Shown piece after piece: positions 49,961-58,465 of a stretch of 64,000 bases of DNA. How positions within the stretch are numbered: the stretch's first letter is position 1; each line of letters opens with the position of its first letter. Source of the DNA: Lysobacter defluvii IMMIB APB-9 = DSM 18482. GTDB taxonomy: Bacteria; Pseudomonadota; Gammaproteobacteria; Xanthomonadales; Xanthomonadaceae. Below the pieces are notes generated by a model. It searched no databases, was not told where the DNA came from, and worked only from the letters and a program-made list of their open reading frames with translations. Location: positions 352,025 to 416,024 of the forward strand of contig NZ_AUHT01000006.1 in NCBI RefSeq assembly GCF_000423325.1, given 5' to 3'. A program made the translations under genes and the position numbers.

Positions 49961-50373
49961 ACAGGACCACCCTCGCGGCCCTCCTCTCCGGCGCGCTCTT
50001 CGGGCTGGGGCTGGCGATGTCCGGCATGACCGATCCGCGGGTCGTGCTCGGCTTCCTCGACATCTTTGGCGACTTCGACCCCAGGCTCGCGTTCGTCCTG
50101 GCCGGGGCGGTGCTGACCACCGTGCTGCTGTTCCGGCCGGTGCTGCGCCGTGGCAGCTCGCTGTTCGGCGACCGGCTCCAGTTGTCGGATCTCACGCGGG
50201 TCGACCGGCGGCTGCTGGGCGGCGCGGCCCTGTTCGGCATCGGCTGGGGCGCCGCCGGCTACTGTCCGGGACCCGCCCTGGCTGGACTGGGAATGTTGTC
50301 AGTCGAGGCGCTGTGGTTCGTCCCGGCGATGATGGCGGGCATGCTGCTGCACCGGCTGGTCGATCGCGCCTGA
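49957..50373 (+). CDS. YeeE/YedE family sulfur transporter, second half (DUF6691)
   Basis: A 138-residue membrane protein with four helices. LFGLGLAMSGMTDPRVVLGF and FGIGWGAAGYCPGPALAGLG are the second half-repeat motif with its conserved Cys. It pairs with the preceding subunit to form one channel importing a sulfur compound. It is the last gene of the divergent bigR-linked operon. Confidence 0.88.
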   Translation: MNRTTLAALLSGALFGLGLAMSGMTDPRVVLGFLDIFGDFDPRLAFVLAGAVLTTVLLFRPVLRRGSSLFGDRLQLSDLTRVDRRLLGGAALFGIGWGAAGYCPGPALAGLGMLSVEALWFVPAMMAGMLLHRLVDRA

Positions 50374-50501
50374 CCGCGGCCGGGGAGGGTGCCGGCTCCG
50401 CCGCGACCGCGACCCGCGAAAGGGCCCGCGCCGCGCTTTGTCACGGACCGCCCACGCGCGCACCCCATAAATGGGGCTCGTTCGCCATTAGGGAACGCCC
50501 G

Positions 50502-50969
50502 ATGGAACTGGAGCCGACACTGACCCTCTGGGCCCTGCTGGGACGGGCCACGGTGATCTTCTTTGCGGTGACGCTGGTGACACGCCTCCTGCCCAAGCGG
50601 GAGATAGGCGACAACTCCCCGAGTGACCTGCTGGCGCTCGTGATCGCGGGCGGCCTCGTGGCGGACTCGATGTCGGTGGGCTCGGAAACCCCGATCGACT
50701 TCCTGCTGCTGCTGGTCGTGGTGCTGGTGTGGGGCTGGGTGATCGATTGGCTGCAGTACCGCGTGCCCTGGATCGAAAAACTGCTGTGCGAGGCTCCGGT
50801 GGAGATCGTCCGCGACGGTCGCATGCTGCGCAGGGGAATGCGCCGCGAACTGATCACCGAAGCCGAGCTGGAAGGAGCGATCCGCCGCGCCGGCCTGGTC
50901 GACGTGGGCGACGTGGCCCGTGCCACCGTCGAGCCGACCGGTGAGATCAGCATCGTGCCCAAGGCCTGA
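50502..50969 (+). CDS. DUF421 family membrane protein (YetF-like)
   Basis: A 155-residue protein: three helices in the first 85 residues (RATVIFFAVTLVTRLLPKRE, then DLLALVIAGGLVADSM and PIDFLLLLVVVLVWGWVIDW). The YetF-type soluble domain follows, with EIVRDGRMLRRGMRRELITE and a GLVDVGDVARATVEPTGEIS end. Function of the family is not firmly established. It is monocistronic and convergent with the histidine kinase. Confidence 0.82.
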   Translation: MELEPTLTLWALLGRATVIFFAVTLVTRLLPKREIGDNSPSDLLALVIAGGLVADSMSVGSETPIDFLLLLVVVLVWGWVIDWLQYRVPWIEKLLCEAPVEIVRDGRMLRRGMRRELITEAELEGAIRRAGLVDVGDVARATVEPTGEISIVPKA

Positions 50970-50979
50970 GGCTGCTGCG

Positions 50980-52317
50980 TCAGCGGCCGGCTTCGCGCCG
51001 CACCGGGAGCAGCAGCTCGACCCTCAGCCCGTGCGGCTGACGGGGCAGCAGTGCCAACTCCCCGCCGAACCGCTGCGAGATCGCCTCCACCAGCGTCAGT
51101 CCAAGCCCGCTGCCGGGTTGCGAGGCCGCACCGCGCCAGAACCGCCGGGTCGCCGACTGTACCGCCTCGACGTCCATGCCCGGCCCCGAATCCGAAACCG
51201 CAAACCCGGCCAGTTCCGGGGTGGGGCGGGCGATCTCTACCGCCACCCTGGCGTCGGCAGGGGAGTACCGGAGTGCGTTCCCGATCAGGTTGCGCAAGGC
51301 CACGACGGCCAGCTGCGGCGGCACGTCCAGCACCGCGTCTTCGCTGTTCCCCTCGATCCGGACGTCGGTCCGGGCTGCCGCGTCATGTCCTGCCACCTCG
51401 ATGGCGCGCGAGACCGCCTCGGCGGCGGTGATGTGCATGCCCTCGTCGAAAGGCAGCCGTCCTTCGACCCGGGCCAGCATCAGCAGCTGCTCCAACGTGG
51501 CTCGCATCCGGTCCACGCCCGTGGCGGCGTCGTCCAGGGCCGGCCTGGCCTCAGGGCCGGCGTGCAGCCGGGCGACCTGCAGGTGGGTGTCGATGACCGT
51601 CAGGGGGGTACGCAGTTCGTGGGCGGCGTCGTTGGTGAAGCCGCGCTCGCGCTGGATGGCCTGGCGCATGCGCTCGAGCAGGTCGTTCAGGGCCGCGATC
51701 AACGGCCGCAGTTCGCCGGGAAGCTGGCTGCCGTCGACCGGATCGGTGGCGTCGGGATGTCGCTGCGCCAGGCGTCGCCGCAGCCCGTCGAGCGGTGCAA
51801 GCGCGCGGCCTGTGCCGAACCAGAGCGCCAGCAGCCCGCCCATGGAGGCAATCAGGAACGGTACGCCCGCGGCCAGCGCGATTCGCCGGCGGAGCTGCGC
51901 GCGCTCGTCCAGGCTGTCGGCCGTAGTGATGTCGAAGGAGTCGGTGCGCAGGGTGAACGTGCGCCACGGCTGGCCGTCGATCACGGTGGTGCGGTAGCCC
52001 GGTGCGCTGACCGCCAGCGGCGCCCGGTCGGGACCGCGGGTGGTGGCGATCACTTCGCCGCGCAGGGAGCGGACCTGGCAGGCCATGCCCCGGCTGCCGG
52101 GCACCGACAGCGTGCCCTCGACCGCCGCCATGGACAGGCTCGCCCCGCCGGACTGGTCGAGCAGGCCGGCGACCATGCGCGCGGACATGGCCAACCGGTC
52201 GTCCAGCGTCTCCTGCAGGTTGCGGTCCAGGTGGCGGAACATCCACACCGCGGCGCCACCCCACAGCACGGCCAGGGCCAGGCCGATGGTCAGCAGCAGG
52301 CGGAGCCGCAGGCTCAC
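50980..52317 (-). CDS. Sensor histidine kinase of an OmpR-type pair
   Basis: A 445-residue membrane kinase. Helix 1 (LRLLLTIGLALAVLWGGAAV) and helix 2 (IALAAGVPFLIASMGGLLAL) enclose a periplasmic sensor of about 130 residues containing one Cys (ACQVRSLRG). The HAMP and dimerisation region leads to FTNDAAHELRTPL with the phospho-His near residue 231. The ATPase domain has NLIGNALRYS, DSGPGMD and GSGLGLTLV. It starts inside the response-regulator stop (4-bp overlap). The stimulus is unknown; the divergent thiol-disulfide genes hint at envelope redox stress. Confidence 0.92.
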   Translation of the reverse strand: MSLRLRLLLTIGLALAVLWGGAAVWMFRHLDRNLQETLDDRLAMSARMVAGLLDQSGGASLSMAAVEGTLSVPGSRGMACQVRSLRGEVIATTRGPDRAPLAVSAPGYRTTVIDGQPWRTFTLRTDSFDITTADSLDERAQLRRRIALAAGVPFLIASMGGLLALWFGTGRALAPLDGLRRRLAQRHPDATDPVDGSQLPGELRPLIAALNDLLERMRQAIQRERGFTNDAAHELRTPLTVIDTHLQVARLHAGPEARPALDDAATGVDRMRATLEQLLMLARVEGRLPFDEGMHITAAEAVSRAIEVAGHDAAARTDVRIEGNSEDAVLDVPPQLAVVALRNLIGNALRYSPADARVAVEIARPTPELAGFAVSDSGPGMDVEAVQSATRRFWRGAASQPGSGLGLTLVEAISQRFGGELALLPRQPHGLRVELLLPVRREAGR

Positions 52318-52979
52318 CGGCGCGCCCAGCCGAAACGGTAGCCCAGCCCGCGCACGGTCTCGACCACGTCGACGCCGAGCTTGCGCCGCAGGTTGTGCAC
52401 GTGGACGTTGACCGCGTTGCTGGCGACTTCCTGGTCCAGCCCGTACAGCCGGTCCTTGAGCTGCTCGGCCGACAGGCAGCGCCCGTCGGCCCGGATCAGG
52501 CTGGCGAGCAGGGTGGATTCGCGCCGCGACAGCTCGACCGGTTCGCCGTCCAGCCAGGCTTCGCCGCTGCTGGGGTCGTAGCGGAGTGCCCCGGCCTCGA
52601 CCAGGTTGCTGCTGCGGCCCGCCGCCCGGCGGATCAGCGCGTGCAGCCGGGCGACCAGCTCGCCCAGGTCGAAGGGCTTGACCAGGTAGTCATCGGCGCC
52701 GCCCTGCAGCCCCTCGATGCGGTCCTCGACGGTGTCACGCGCCGTCAGCAGCAGCACCGGCAGGGTGCTTCCGGCTTCACGCAGGCGGGCGAGCAGCGAA
52801 AGCCCGTCGCCGTCCGGAAGCCCGCGGTCGAGCACCATGGCGTCGCATTCGGCGTTGGCCAGGGCGAGCTCCGCCTGCGCCGCGGAAGGGACGGTGTCGG
52901 CGGTGAAGCCGTACGCGCGCAGGCCGGCCGCGATGCCGCGGGCGATCAGGTCGTCGTCTTCGACCACGAGGATGCGCAT
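52314..52979 (-). CDS. OmpR/PhoB-family response regulator
   Basis: A 221-residue regulator: the receiver domain has acidic pocket VVEDDD, phospho-acceptor Asp51 in MVLDRGLPDGDG and Lys in LVKPFDLGE. The C-terminal winged helix reads VELSRRESTLLASLIRADGR through VHNLRRKLG. It is first in the two-gene operon with the kinase and divergent from the TlpA-like and dsbG genes across 152 bp, so it probably controls them. That link is inferred. Confidence 0.93.
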   Translation of the reverse strand: MRILVVEDDDLIARGIAAGLRAYGFTADTVPSAAQAELALANAECDAMVLDRGLPDGDGLSLLARLREAGSTLPVLLLTARDTVEDRIEGLQGGADDYLVKPFDLGELVARLHALIRRAAGRSSNLVEAGALRYDPSSGEAWLDGEPVELSRRESTLLASLIRADGRCLSAEQLKDRLYGLDQEVASNAVNVHVHNLRRKLGVDVVETVRGLGYRFGWARR

Positions 52980-53131
52980 GCGTGCTCCGGGGCGATAGTA
53001 GCGCTCTGGGGGAGCAGGGCACCGTACGTGAATGCGCCCGTCACGGCATCCCTGCCGCTGTTAATTTGCTCTTAATCCCGCTCCTCCACGCTTCCCGTCA
53101 TGCATTCATTCCTTCAACGGCCCAAGTACTG

Positions 53132-53977
53132 ATGCTTGGTCTTGGGCCGGTCCCGATGACGCTGGTGATCCTGCTGCTCGCACTGGGCGTGGCGGCGCTG
53201 GTCGGCCGCTGGGCGGCGAAACGGCCGGAGGGCCCGCGGGTGCCGGTGGCCGGCCTGTTCTTCGACATGTTGTTGGTGGGCCTGGTCGCGGGCCGGCTGG
53301 TGTTCGTCGTGCAGTGGTGGCCACAGTACGCGGCCGACCCTTGGTCGCTGCTGCGCTTCGGCGACGGCGGGTACTCGATATGGGCCGCGGTACTCGCCGG
53401 CCTTGCGTTCGCCGCGTGGCGCGCGCGCCGCACCGTGGAACTGCGCAAGCCGCTGCTGTGGGGCACCGGCGCAGGCCTGGCGGTGGGGGGCGTGCTCACC
53501 GGCGCGCTGCTGCTGATGCAGCAGGCCGTGGTGCGTTTGCCCGACGTGGAACTGACGCGCCTCGAGGGCGGGCCGGTCCAGCTGTCCGACATGGGCGACC
53601 AGCCGAAGGTGGTGAACCTGTGGGCGACCTGGTGCCCGCCCTGCAGGCGCGAAATGCCGGTGCTCGCCGACAGCCAGGCCACCAACCCGCACGTCACCTT
53701 CGTCTTCGCCAACCAGGGCGAGGGCGGTGACCTGATCCGCGAGTACCTCGACGGGGCCGGCCTGGAGCTGGACAACGTCGTGCTCGATCCATTCTCCAGC
53801 GTCTCCCAGGCGACCGGCGCACGCGGTCTCCCGGTCACCCTGTTCTTCGAGGGCGACGGCCGGCTGGTGGACGTCCACATGGGCGAACTGACCAGCGGCA
53901 GCCTGGCCCGGAAGCTGCAGCGCTTCGGCCCGACACCTCTGGGCGGCACACCACTTTCGAACGAGGCAATGCAATGA
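53132..53977 (+). CDS. Thioredoxin-like (TlpA) protein with Lgt-like membrane domain
   Basis: A 281-residue protein. The first 130 residues have four membrane helices; within them GRLVFVVQWWPQYAADPWSL and DGGYSIWAAVLAG resemble part of prolipoprotein diacylglyceryl transferase (Lgt), too short to be a working enzyme. The C-terminal part is a thioredoxin fold, VNLWATWCPPCRREMPVLAD, with the redox pair Cys168/Cys171 and cis-Pro region ARGLPVTLFFEG. It would face the periplasm and reduce a partner, probably the DsbG encoded next (4-bp overlap). A later ATG at 53156 is possible. Confidence 0.85.
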   Translation: MLGLGPVPMTLVILLLALGVAALVGRWAAKRPEGPRVPVAGLFFDMLLVGLVAGRLVFVVQWWPQYAADPWSLLRFGDGGYSIWAAVLAGLAFAAWRARRTVELRKPLLWGTGAGLAVGGVLTGALLLMQQAVVRLPDVELTRLEGGPVQLSDMGDQPKVVNLWATWCPPCRREMPVLADSQATNPHVTFVFANQGEGGDLIREYLDGAGLELDNVVLDPFSSVSQATGARGLPVTLFFEGDGRLVDVHMGELTSGSLARKLQRFGPTPLGGTPLSNEAMQ

Positions 53978-54762
53978 CCCACTACAAGCTCACGTCCGCG
54001 TTGCTGGCCCTTGCGTTGGTCGGCACCGCCAGCTGCAGCCACGCCGAGGAACCGGGGAGCGGCGAGCCGCGCCCCAGGGTGATCGAAACGGTCGAGGCAC
54101 ACGGCCTGGAGGTGCTGGGCGAGTTCGAGGCGCCCGGCGGCCTGCGCGGCTTCGCCAGCCTGGCGGGCGGCCAGCAGCCGGTGGCGGTCTACGTCACCCC
54201 CGACGGCGACCACGCGATGGTCGGAACCCTGGTCAACGCCGACGGCGAGGACGTCGGGCAGCCGCACCTGCAGCGCCTGGTCGCCAAGCCGATGACCGAG
54301 CGGATCTGGGCGCAGCTGGAGGACAGCCACTGGGTGGCCGACGGGCCGGACGACGCGGCGCGGGTGGTCTACACCTTCAGTGACCCCAACTGCCCGTACT
54401 GCAACCGGTTCTGGGAGGCCGCCCGGCCGTGGGTGGAGGCCGGCAAGGTCCAGCTGCGGCACGTCATGGTCGGCGTGATCCGCCCCGACAGCATCAACAA
54501 GGCGGCCGCGATCCTGGCCGCGCCGTCACCCGAGGCGATGCTGGCCCGCAACGAGCGCGACTTTTCGCGAGGCGGGATCCAGGGCGTGGCCACCGTACCG
54601 CAGCGGGCGAGGACGCAGCTGGACGCCAACCAGCGCCTGATGCATGAACTCGGGTTCCAGGGGACGCCGGGGATCCTGTTCCAGGACGCGGAGGGCGTCA
54701 TCCAGCGCCGTGCTGGGATGCCGGCACCGGGCGACCTGCCGAACGTGCTCGGGCCGCGGTAG
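53974..54762 (+). CDS. dsbG: Thiol:disulfide interchange protein DsbG
   Basis: A 262-residue periplasmic protein. The signal peptide ends SHA-EEP. Residues 35-115 form a dimerisation domain (LEVLGEFEAPGGLRGFASL), and the thioredoxin domain has TFSDPNCPYCNRFWEAA, with active pair Cys140/Cys143, and cis-Pro in GFQGTPGILFQD. DsbG protects or isomerises Cys of periplasmic proteins and needs a reductant from the membrane, here probably the preceding TlpA-like protein. The Pseudomonas PA2476-PA2480 locus also joins dsbG with a two-component system. Confidence 0.9.
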   Translation: MTHYKLTSALLALALVGTASCSHAEEPGSGEPRPRVIETVEAHGLEVLGEFEAPGGLRGFASLAGGQQPVAVYVTPDGDHAMVGTLVNADGEDVGQPHLQRLVAKPMTERIWAQLEDSHWVADGPDDAARVVYTFSDPNCPYCNRFWEAARPWVEAGKVQLRHVMVGVIRPDSINKAAAILAAPSPEAMLARNERDFSRGGIQGVATVPQRARTQLDANQRLMHELGFQGTPGILFQDAEGVIQRRAGMPAPGDLPNVLGPR

Positions 54763-54855
54763 CGGCGGTCGGTCGAAACCGATCGCTTGATGGCCGTATG
54801 CTCGGGAAGCACGCCCTGCGCCACACGACGCCGGCACGCTCGTTGGAGGTCATCC

Positions 54856-55362
54856 ATGAAGCGACTGTTTCTCATCGCACTGCTCGCCGCCGCAACAACG
54901 GGCAACGCCGCGGCGCACGAACCGCTACCGAAGCTGGCCAACGCGGTGTCGCCCGAACAGGGCGTCATTGCCGCGGGCCGCATCGGCCCTGGCGACATCA
55001 CGAGGGTCCGTGACGCCGGCATCCGCCATGTCATCGACCTGACGCCCGACGCGGAGACTCCCGGCTTCGACGAGGCGGCGGCCGTACGCGCCGCCGGACT
55101 GCGCTACTCGAATCTCCCGCTTGCCGGCGCGCCGGACCTGACCCGGGAGAACGTGTTGGCCTTCGACACGATGCTGGCGGAGGCCGAGCGCCCCGTGCTG
55201 GTGCACTGCGCCAGCGGCAACCGAGTGGGCGCCATGGCCGCGCTGCGGGCCGCCTGGGTGGAAGGCCGGTCCACGGAAGAGGCGATCGCCATCGGCAAGG
55301 AATGGGGTCTGGCGGGGCTGGAGGAAGACGTCCGCCGCCGTATCGAGGCGGACGGCCGCTGA
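54856..55362 (+). CDS. Secreted DUF442/phosphatase-like protein
   Basis: A 168-residue protein with signal peptide (LFLIALLAAATTGNAAA) and a DUF442 fold with the loop VLVHCASGNRVGAMAA (C-x5-R). It is a second member of the family present at 47483-47923, but exported. GGAGG precedes the ATG. It lies between dsbG and pntAA on the same strand with 93-bp gaps on both sides. A periplasmic sulfurtransferase or phosphatase role is possible; the function is unknown. Confidence 0.8.
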   Translation: MKRLFLIALLAAATTGNAAAHEPLPKLANAVSPEQGVIAAGRIGPGDITRVRDAGIRHVIDLTPDAETPGFDEAAAVRAAGLRYSNLPLAGAPDLTRENVLAFDTMLAEAERPVLVHCASGNRVGAMAALRAAWVEGRSTEEAIAIGKEWGLAGLEEDVRRRIEADGR

Positions 55363-55456
55363 TGCACCGGGGACCAGGCTTGCCCTGCAGGTGGGTGGCC
55401 AGTGCCTCGCCGTCCCAGGCAGTTCGCGTTACCAACCAGTTGGCAGGAGGGGGCAG

Positions 55457-56578
55457 ATGGACATCGGCATCCCGGCCGAGACGCGGCCAGGTGAGACCCG
55501 GGTCGCCGCGACGCCGGAAACAGTCAGGAAGCTGGCAAAGGCCAACCACCGCGTGATCGTCCAGGCCGGCGCGGGCATCGCTTCCAGCGTGCCCGACGAG
55601 GCCTACGCCGATGCAGGCGCCGTGGTGGGCTCCGCCGCCGGTGCATTCGGGGCCGGGATGGTGCTGAAGGTGCGCGCGCCCACCACGGACGAGCTGTCGA
55701 TGATGGAGCCGGGCGCGGTCCTGGTCGGCATGCTCGATCCCTTCGACGATATGCAGGCCAAGGCGATCGCGTCCGCCGGCCTGACCGCCTTCGCCCTCGA
55801 GGCGGCGCCGCGCATCAGCCGCGCGCAGGCGCTGGACGTGCTGTCGTCGCAGGCCAACATCGCCGGCTACAAGGCGGTGATGCTCGCGGCCAATGCGTAC
55901 CAGCGCTTCATGCCTATGCTGATGACCGCCGCCGGCACGGTGAAGGCCGCGCGCGTGCTGGTCATGGGCGCTGGCGTGGCGGGGTTGCAGGCGATCGCGA
56001 CCGCCAGGCGCCTGGGCGCGGTGGTAGAGGCCTCTGACGTGCGTCCCGTGGCCAAGGAGCAGGTCAACTCGCTAGGTGCGAAGTTCCTCGACGTTCCCTT
56101 CCTAACCGACGAGGAGCGCGAGATCGCCGAAGGCGTGGGCGGCTATGCCCGGCCGATGCCCGCCGACTGGATGCGCCGCCAAGCCGAGCTGGTGCACGAG
56201 CGCGCCCGGCAGGCGGACATCATCATCACCACCGCGCTGATTCCGGGCCGCAAGGCGCCGGTGCTGATCCACGACGCAACCGTGGAGGCGATGAAGCCCG
56301 GCTCGGTGATCGTCGACATGGCGGTGGCACAGGGCGGCAACTGCACGCTGTCGGAAGCCGGCCGGACGGTCACACGCCACGGCGTGCACATCATCGGCGA
56401 GCCGAACCTGCCGGCGCTGGTCGCCGCCGACGCGTCCGCGCTCTACGCGCGCAACGTGCTCGAGTTCCTGAAGCTGGTAGTCGACGACGAGGGCGGGTTC
56501 GTGCTGGACCAGGAAGACGAGATCGTCGCCGCGACCCTGCTGTGCCACGCCGGCGACGTGGTGCGCAAACCCGCCTGA
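55457..56578 (+). CDS. pntAA: NAD(P) transhydrogenase subunit alpha, part 1
   Basis: A 373-residue soluble dI domain: MDIGIPAETRPGETRVAATP is the standard N-terminus. RVLVMGAGVAGLQAIATARR is the NAD-binding fold, followed by SDVRPVAKEQVNSLGAKF, DIIITTALIPGRKAPVLI and ARNVLEFLKLV. It binds NADH on the cytoplasmic side. This is the split three-gene form (PntAA, PntAB, PntB) found in many proteobacteria, unlike the two-gene form of E. coli. AGGAGG stands upstream of the ATG. Confidence 0.95.
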   Translation: MDIGIPAETRPGETRVAATPETVRKLAKANHRVIVQAGAGIASSVPDEAYADAGAVVGSAAGAFGAGMVLKVRAPTTDELSMMEPGAVLVGMLDPFDDMQAKAIASAGLTAFALEAAPRISRAQALDVLSSQANIAGYKAVMLAANAYQRFMPMLMTAAGTVKAARVLVMGAGVAGLQAIATARRLGAVVEASDVRPVAKEQVNSLGAKFLDVPFLTDEEREIAEGVGGYARPMPADWMRRQAELVHERARQADIIITTALIPGRKAPVLIHDATVEAMKPGSVIVDMAVAQGGNCTLSEAGRTVTRHGVHIIGEPNLPALVAADASALYARNVLEFLKLVVDDEGGFVLDQEDEIVAATLLCHAGDVVRKPA

Positions 56579-56603
56579 CCCCTGGACCCACCGGAGAACC
56601 GCG

Positions 56604-56945
56604 ATGGAAGTCGGCCCCGCCGTCATCAACCTGATCATCTTCGTGCTGGCGATCTACGTGGGCTACCACGTGGTGTGGACCGTGACGCCGGCCCTGCACA
56701 CCCCGCTCATGGCGGTCACCAATGCGATCTCGGCGATCGTGATCGTCGGCGCGATGCTCGCCGCCGCGCTCACCGAGGGCGCGCTCGGGCAGACGATGGG
56801 CACGCTGGCCGTCATGCTCGCGGCCGTCAACGTGTTCGGCGGCTTCCTGGTCACCCAGCGGATGCTCCGGATGTTCCGCAAGAAGGAGCCGCGGGCGCGG
56901 CCCGCCCGGTCCGACGCCGAAGGCAGCGGGGAGGGCGGGCGATGA
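56604..56945 (+). CDS. pntAB: NAD(P) transhydrogenase subunit alpha, part 2 (membrane)
   Basis: A 113-residue membrane subunit with three helices: VINLIIFVLAIYVGYHVVWT, NAISAIVIVGAMLAAAL and MGTLAVMLAAVNVFGGFLVT, then QRMLRMF. The pattern VWTVTPALHTPLMAVTNAIS is diagnostic. It forms half of the proton channel. The end overlaps pntB by 4 bp. Confidence 0.94.
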   Translation: MEVGPAVINLIIFVLAIYVGYHVVWTVTPALHTPLMAVTNAISAIVIVGAMLAAALTEGALGQTMGTLAVMLAAVNVFGGFLVTQRMLRMFRKKEPRARPARSDAEGSGEGGR

Positions 56946-58426
56946 GCCTCGGTTTCGTCAGCATGAACCTGGTGACGCTGCTCTACCTGGCGGCGTCGGT
57001 GTGCTTCATCCAGGCCCTGAAGGGGCTGTCGCATCCCTCGACCGCGCGGCGGGGCAACCTGTTCGGCATGGGCGGCATGGCGATCGCCGTCGCCACCACC
57101 GTGATGCTGATCCTGAAGCTGCAGGCGGATGCCGCGGCGGATCCCGCGGCGGTTTCCGACGGGGGCGGCCTTGGGCTGTGGCTGGTGCTGCTGGGCGTGG
57201 TGGTCGGCGGCGCCATCGGCACGCTGCTGGCGAAGAAGGTGGAGATGACGCGCCTGCCGGAGCTGGTCGCCGCGATGCACTCGCTGATCGGCCTGGCGGC
57301 GGTGTTCATCGCCGTGGCCGCGGTGGCGGAGCCGTGGGCATTCGGCATCGTCGGCGGCGAGGGCGAGCCGATCCCGCTGGGTAACAAGCTCGAGCTGTTC
57401 ATCGGCACCGCGGTCGGCGCGATCACCTTCTCCGGTTCGGTGATCGCCTTCGGCAAGCTGGCGGGCAAGTTCCGGTTCCGCCTGTTCCAGGGCGCGCCGG
57501 TGGTCTTCCCCGGCCAGCACCTGCTGAACCTGGCGCTGGCGGTCGCGATGATCGGGCTCGGGATCGCCTTCGCGCTCACCCAGCAATGGGAGCCGTTCAT
57601 CGCGATGGCGGCCATCGCGTTCGTGCTCGGGGTCCTGATCATCATCCCGATCGGCGGCGCCGACATGCCGGTGGTGGTGTCGATGCTCAACAGCTACTCC
57701 GGCTGGGCCGCCGCGGGGATCGGGTTCTCGTTGAACAACTCGATGCTGATCATCGCCGGCTCGCTGGTCGGCAGCTCGGGCGCGATCCTGTCGTACATCA
57801 TGTGCAAGGCGATGAACCGCTCGTTCTTCAGCGTCATCCTGGGCGGGTTCGGCGGTGGCGCCGGCGCCACGGCGGGCGAGGGCGGGCAGCAGCAGCGCAA
57901 CGTCAAGTCGGGTTCGGCCGAGGACGCCTCGTTCCTCATGGCCAACGCCGAGACGGTCATCATCGTTCCCGGCTACGGCCTGGCGGTCGCACGTGCCCAG
58001 CACGCCCTGAAGGAACTGACCGAGAAGCTCGCCGACGCCGGCGTGACGGTCCGCTACGCGATCCACCCGGTGGCCGGCCGCATGCCGGGGCACATGAACG
58101 TCCTGCTGGCCGAGGCGGAGGTGCCCTACGACCAGGTGGTCGAGATGGACGACATCAACAGCGAATTCGGGCAGGCCGACGTGGTGCTGGTGCTCGGGGC
58201 CAACGACGTGGTCAACCCCGCCGCCAAGGATCCGGGGTCCCCGATCGCCGGCATGCCGATCCTGGAGGCGTACAAGGCGAAGACCGTGATCGTGAACAAG
58301 CGCTCCATGGCGGCCGGGTACGCCGGACTCGACAACGAGCTGTTCTACATGGACAAGACGATGATGGTCTTCGGCGATGCGAAGAAGGTCATCGAGGACA
58401 TGATCAAGGCGGTCGACCAGGACTGA
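56942..58426 (+). CDS. pntB: NAD(P) transhydrogenase subunit beta
   Basis: A 494-residue subunit: about nine membrane helices to residue 290 (including the channel motif ADMPVVVSMLNSYSGWAAAG), then the NADP-binding dIII domain with VIIVPGYGLAVARAQHALKE and VLGANDVVNPAAKD, ending in FYMDKTMMVFGDAKK. With PntAA/AB it makes NADPH from NADH using the proton gradient. A strong GC hairpin follows the stop. Confidence 0.95.
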   Translation: MSLGFVSMNLVTLLYLAASVCFIQALKGLSHPSTARRGNLFGMGGMAIAVATTVMLILKLQADAAADPAAVSDGGGLGLWLVLLGVVVGGAIGTLLAKKVEMTRLPELVAAMHSLIGLAAVFIAVAAVAEPWAFGIVGGEGEPIPLGNKLELFIGTAVGAITFSGSVIAFGKLAGKFRFRLFQGAPVVFPGQHLLNLALAVAMIGLGIAFALTQQWEPFIAMAAIAFVLGVLIIIPIGGADMPVVVSMLNSYSGWAAAGIGFSLNNSMLIIAGSLVGSSGAILSYIMCKAMNRSFFSVILGGFGGGAGATAGEGGQQQRNVKSGSAEDASFLMANAETVIIVPGYGLAVARAQHALKELTEKLADAGVTVRYAIHPVAGRMPGHMNVLLAEAEVPYDQVVEMDDINSEFGQADVVLVLGANDVVNPAAKDPGSPIAGMPILEAYKAKTVIVNKRSMAAGYAGLDNELFYMDKTMMVFGDAKKVIEDMIKAVDQD

Positions 58427-58434
58427 GTGACGCC

Positions 58435-58461
58435 GGCCCCCGCCAGACCGGCGGGGGCCTT
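58435..58461 (+). terminator. Candidate terminator after pntB
   Basis: A 10-bp perfect stem GGCCCCCGCC/GGCGGGGGCC with a 5-nt loop lies 8 bp after the pntB stop and just before the convergent SDR-like gene stop. Only TT follows, so intrinsic termination may be weak. It could serve both strands. Confidence 0.55.
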
Positions 58462-58465
58462 CCGG

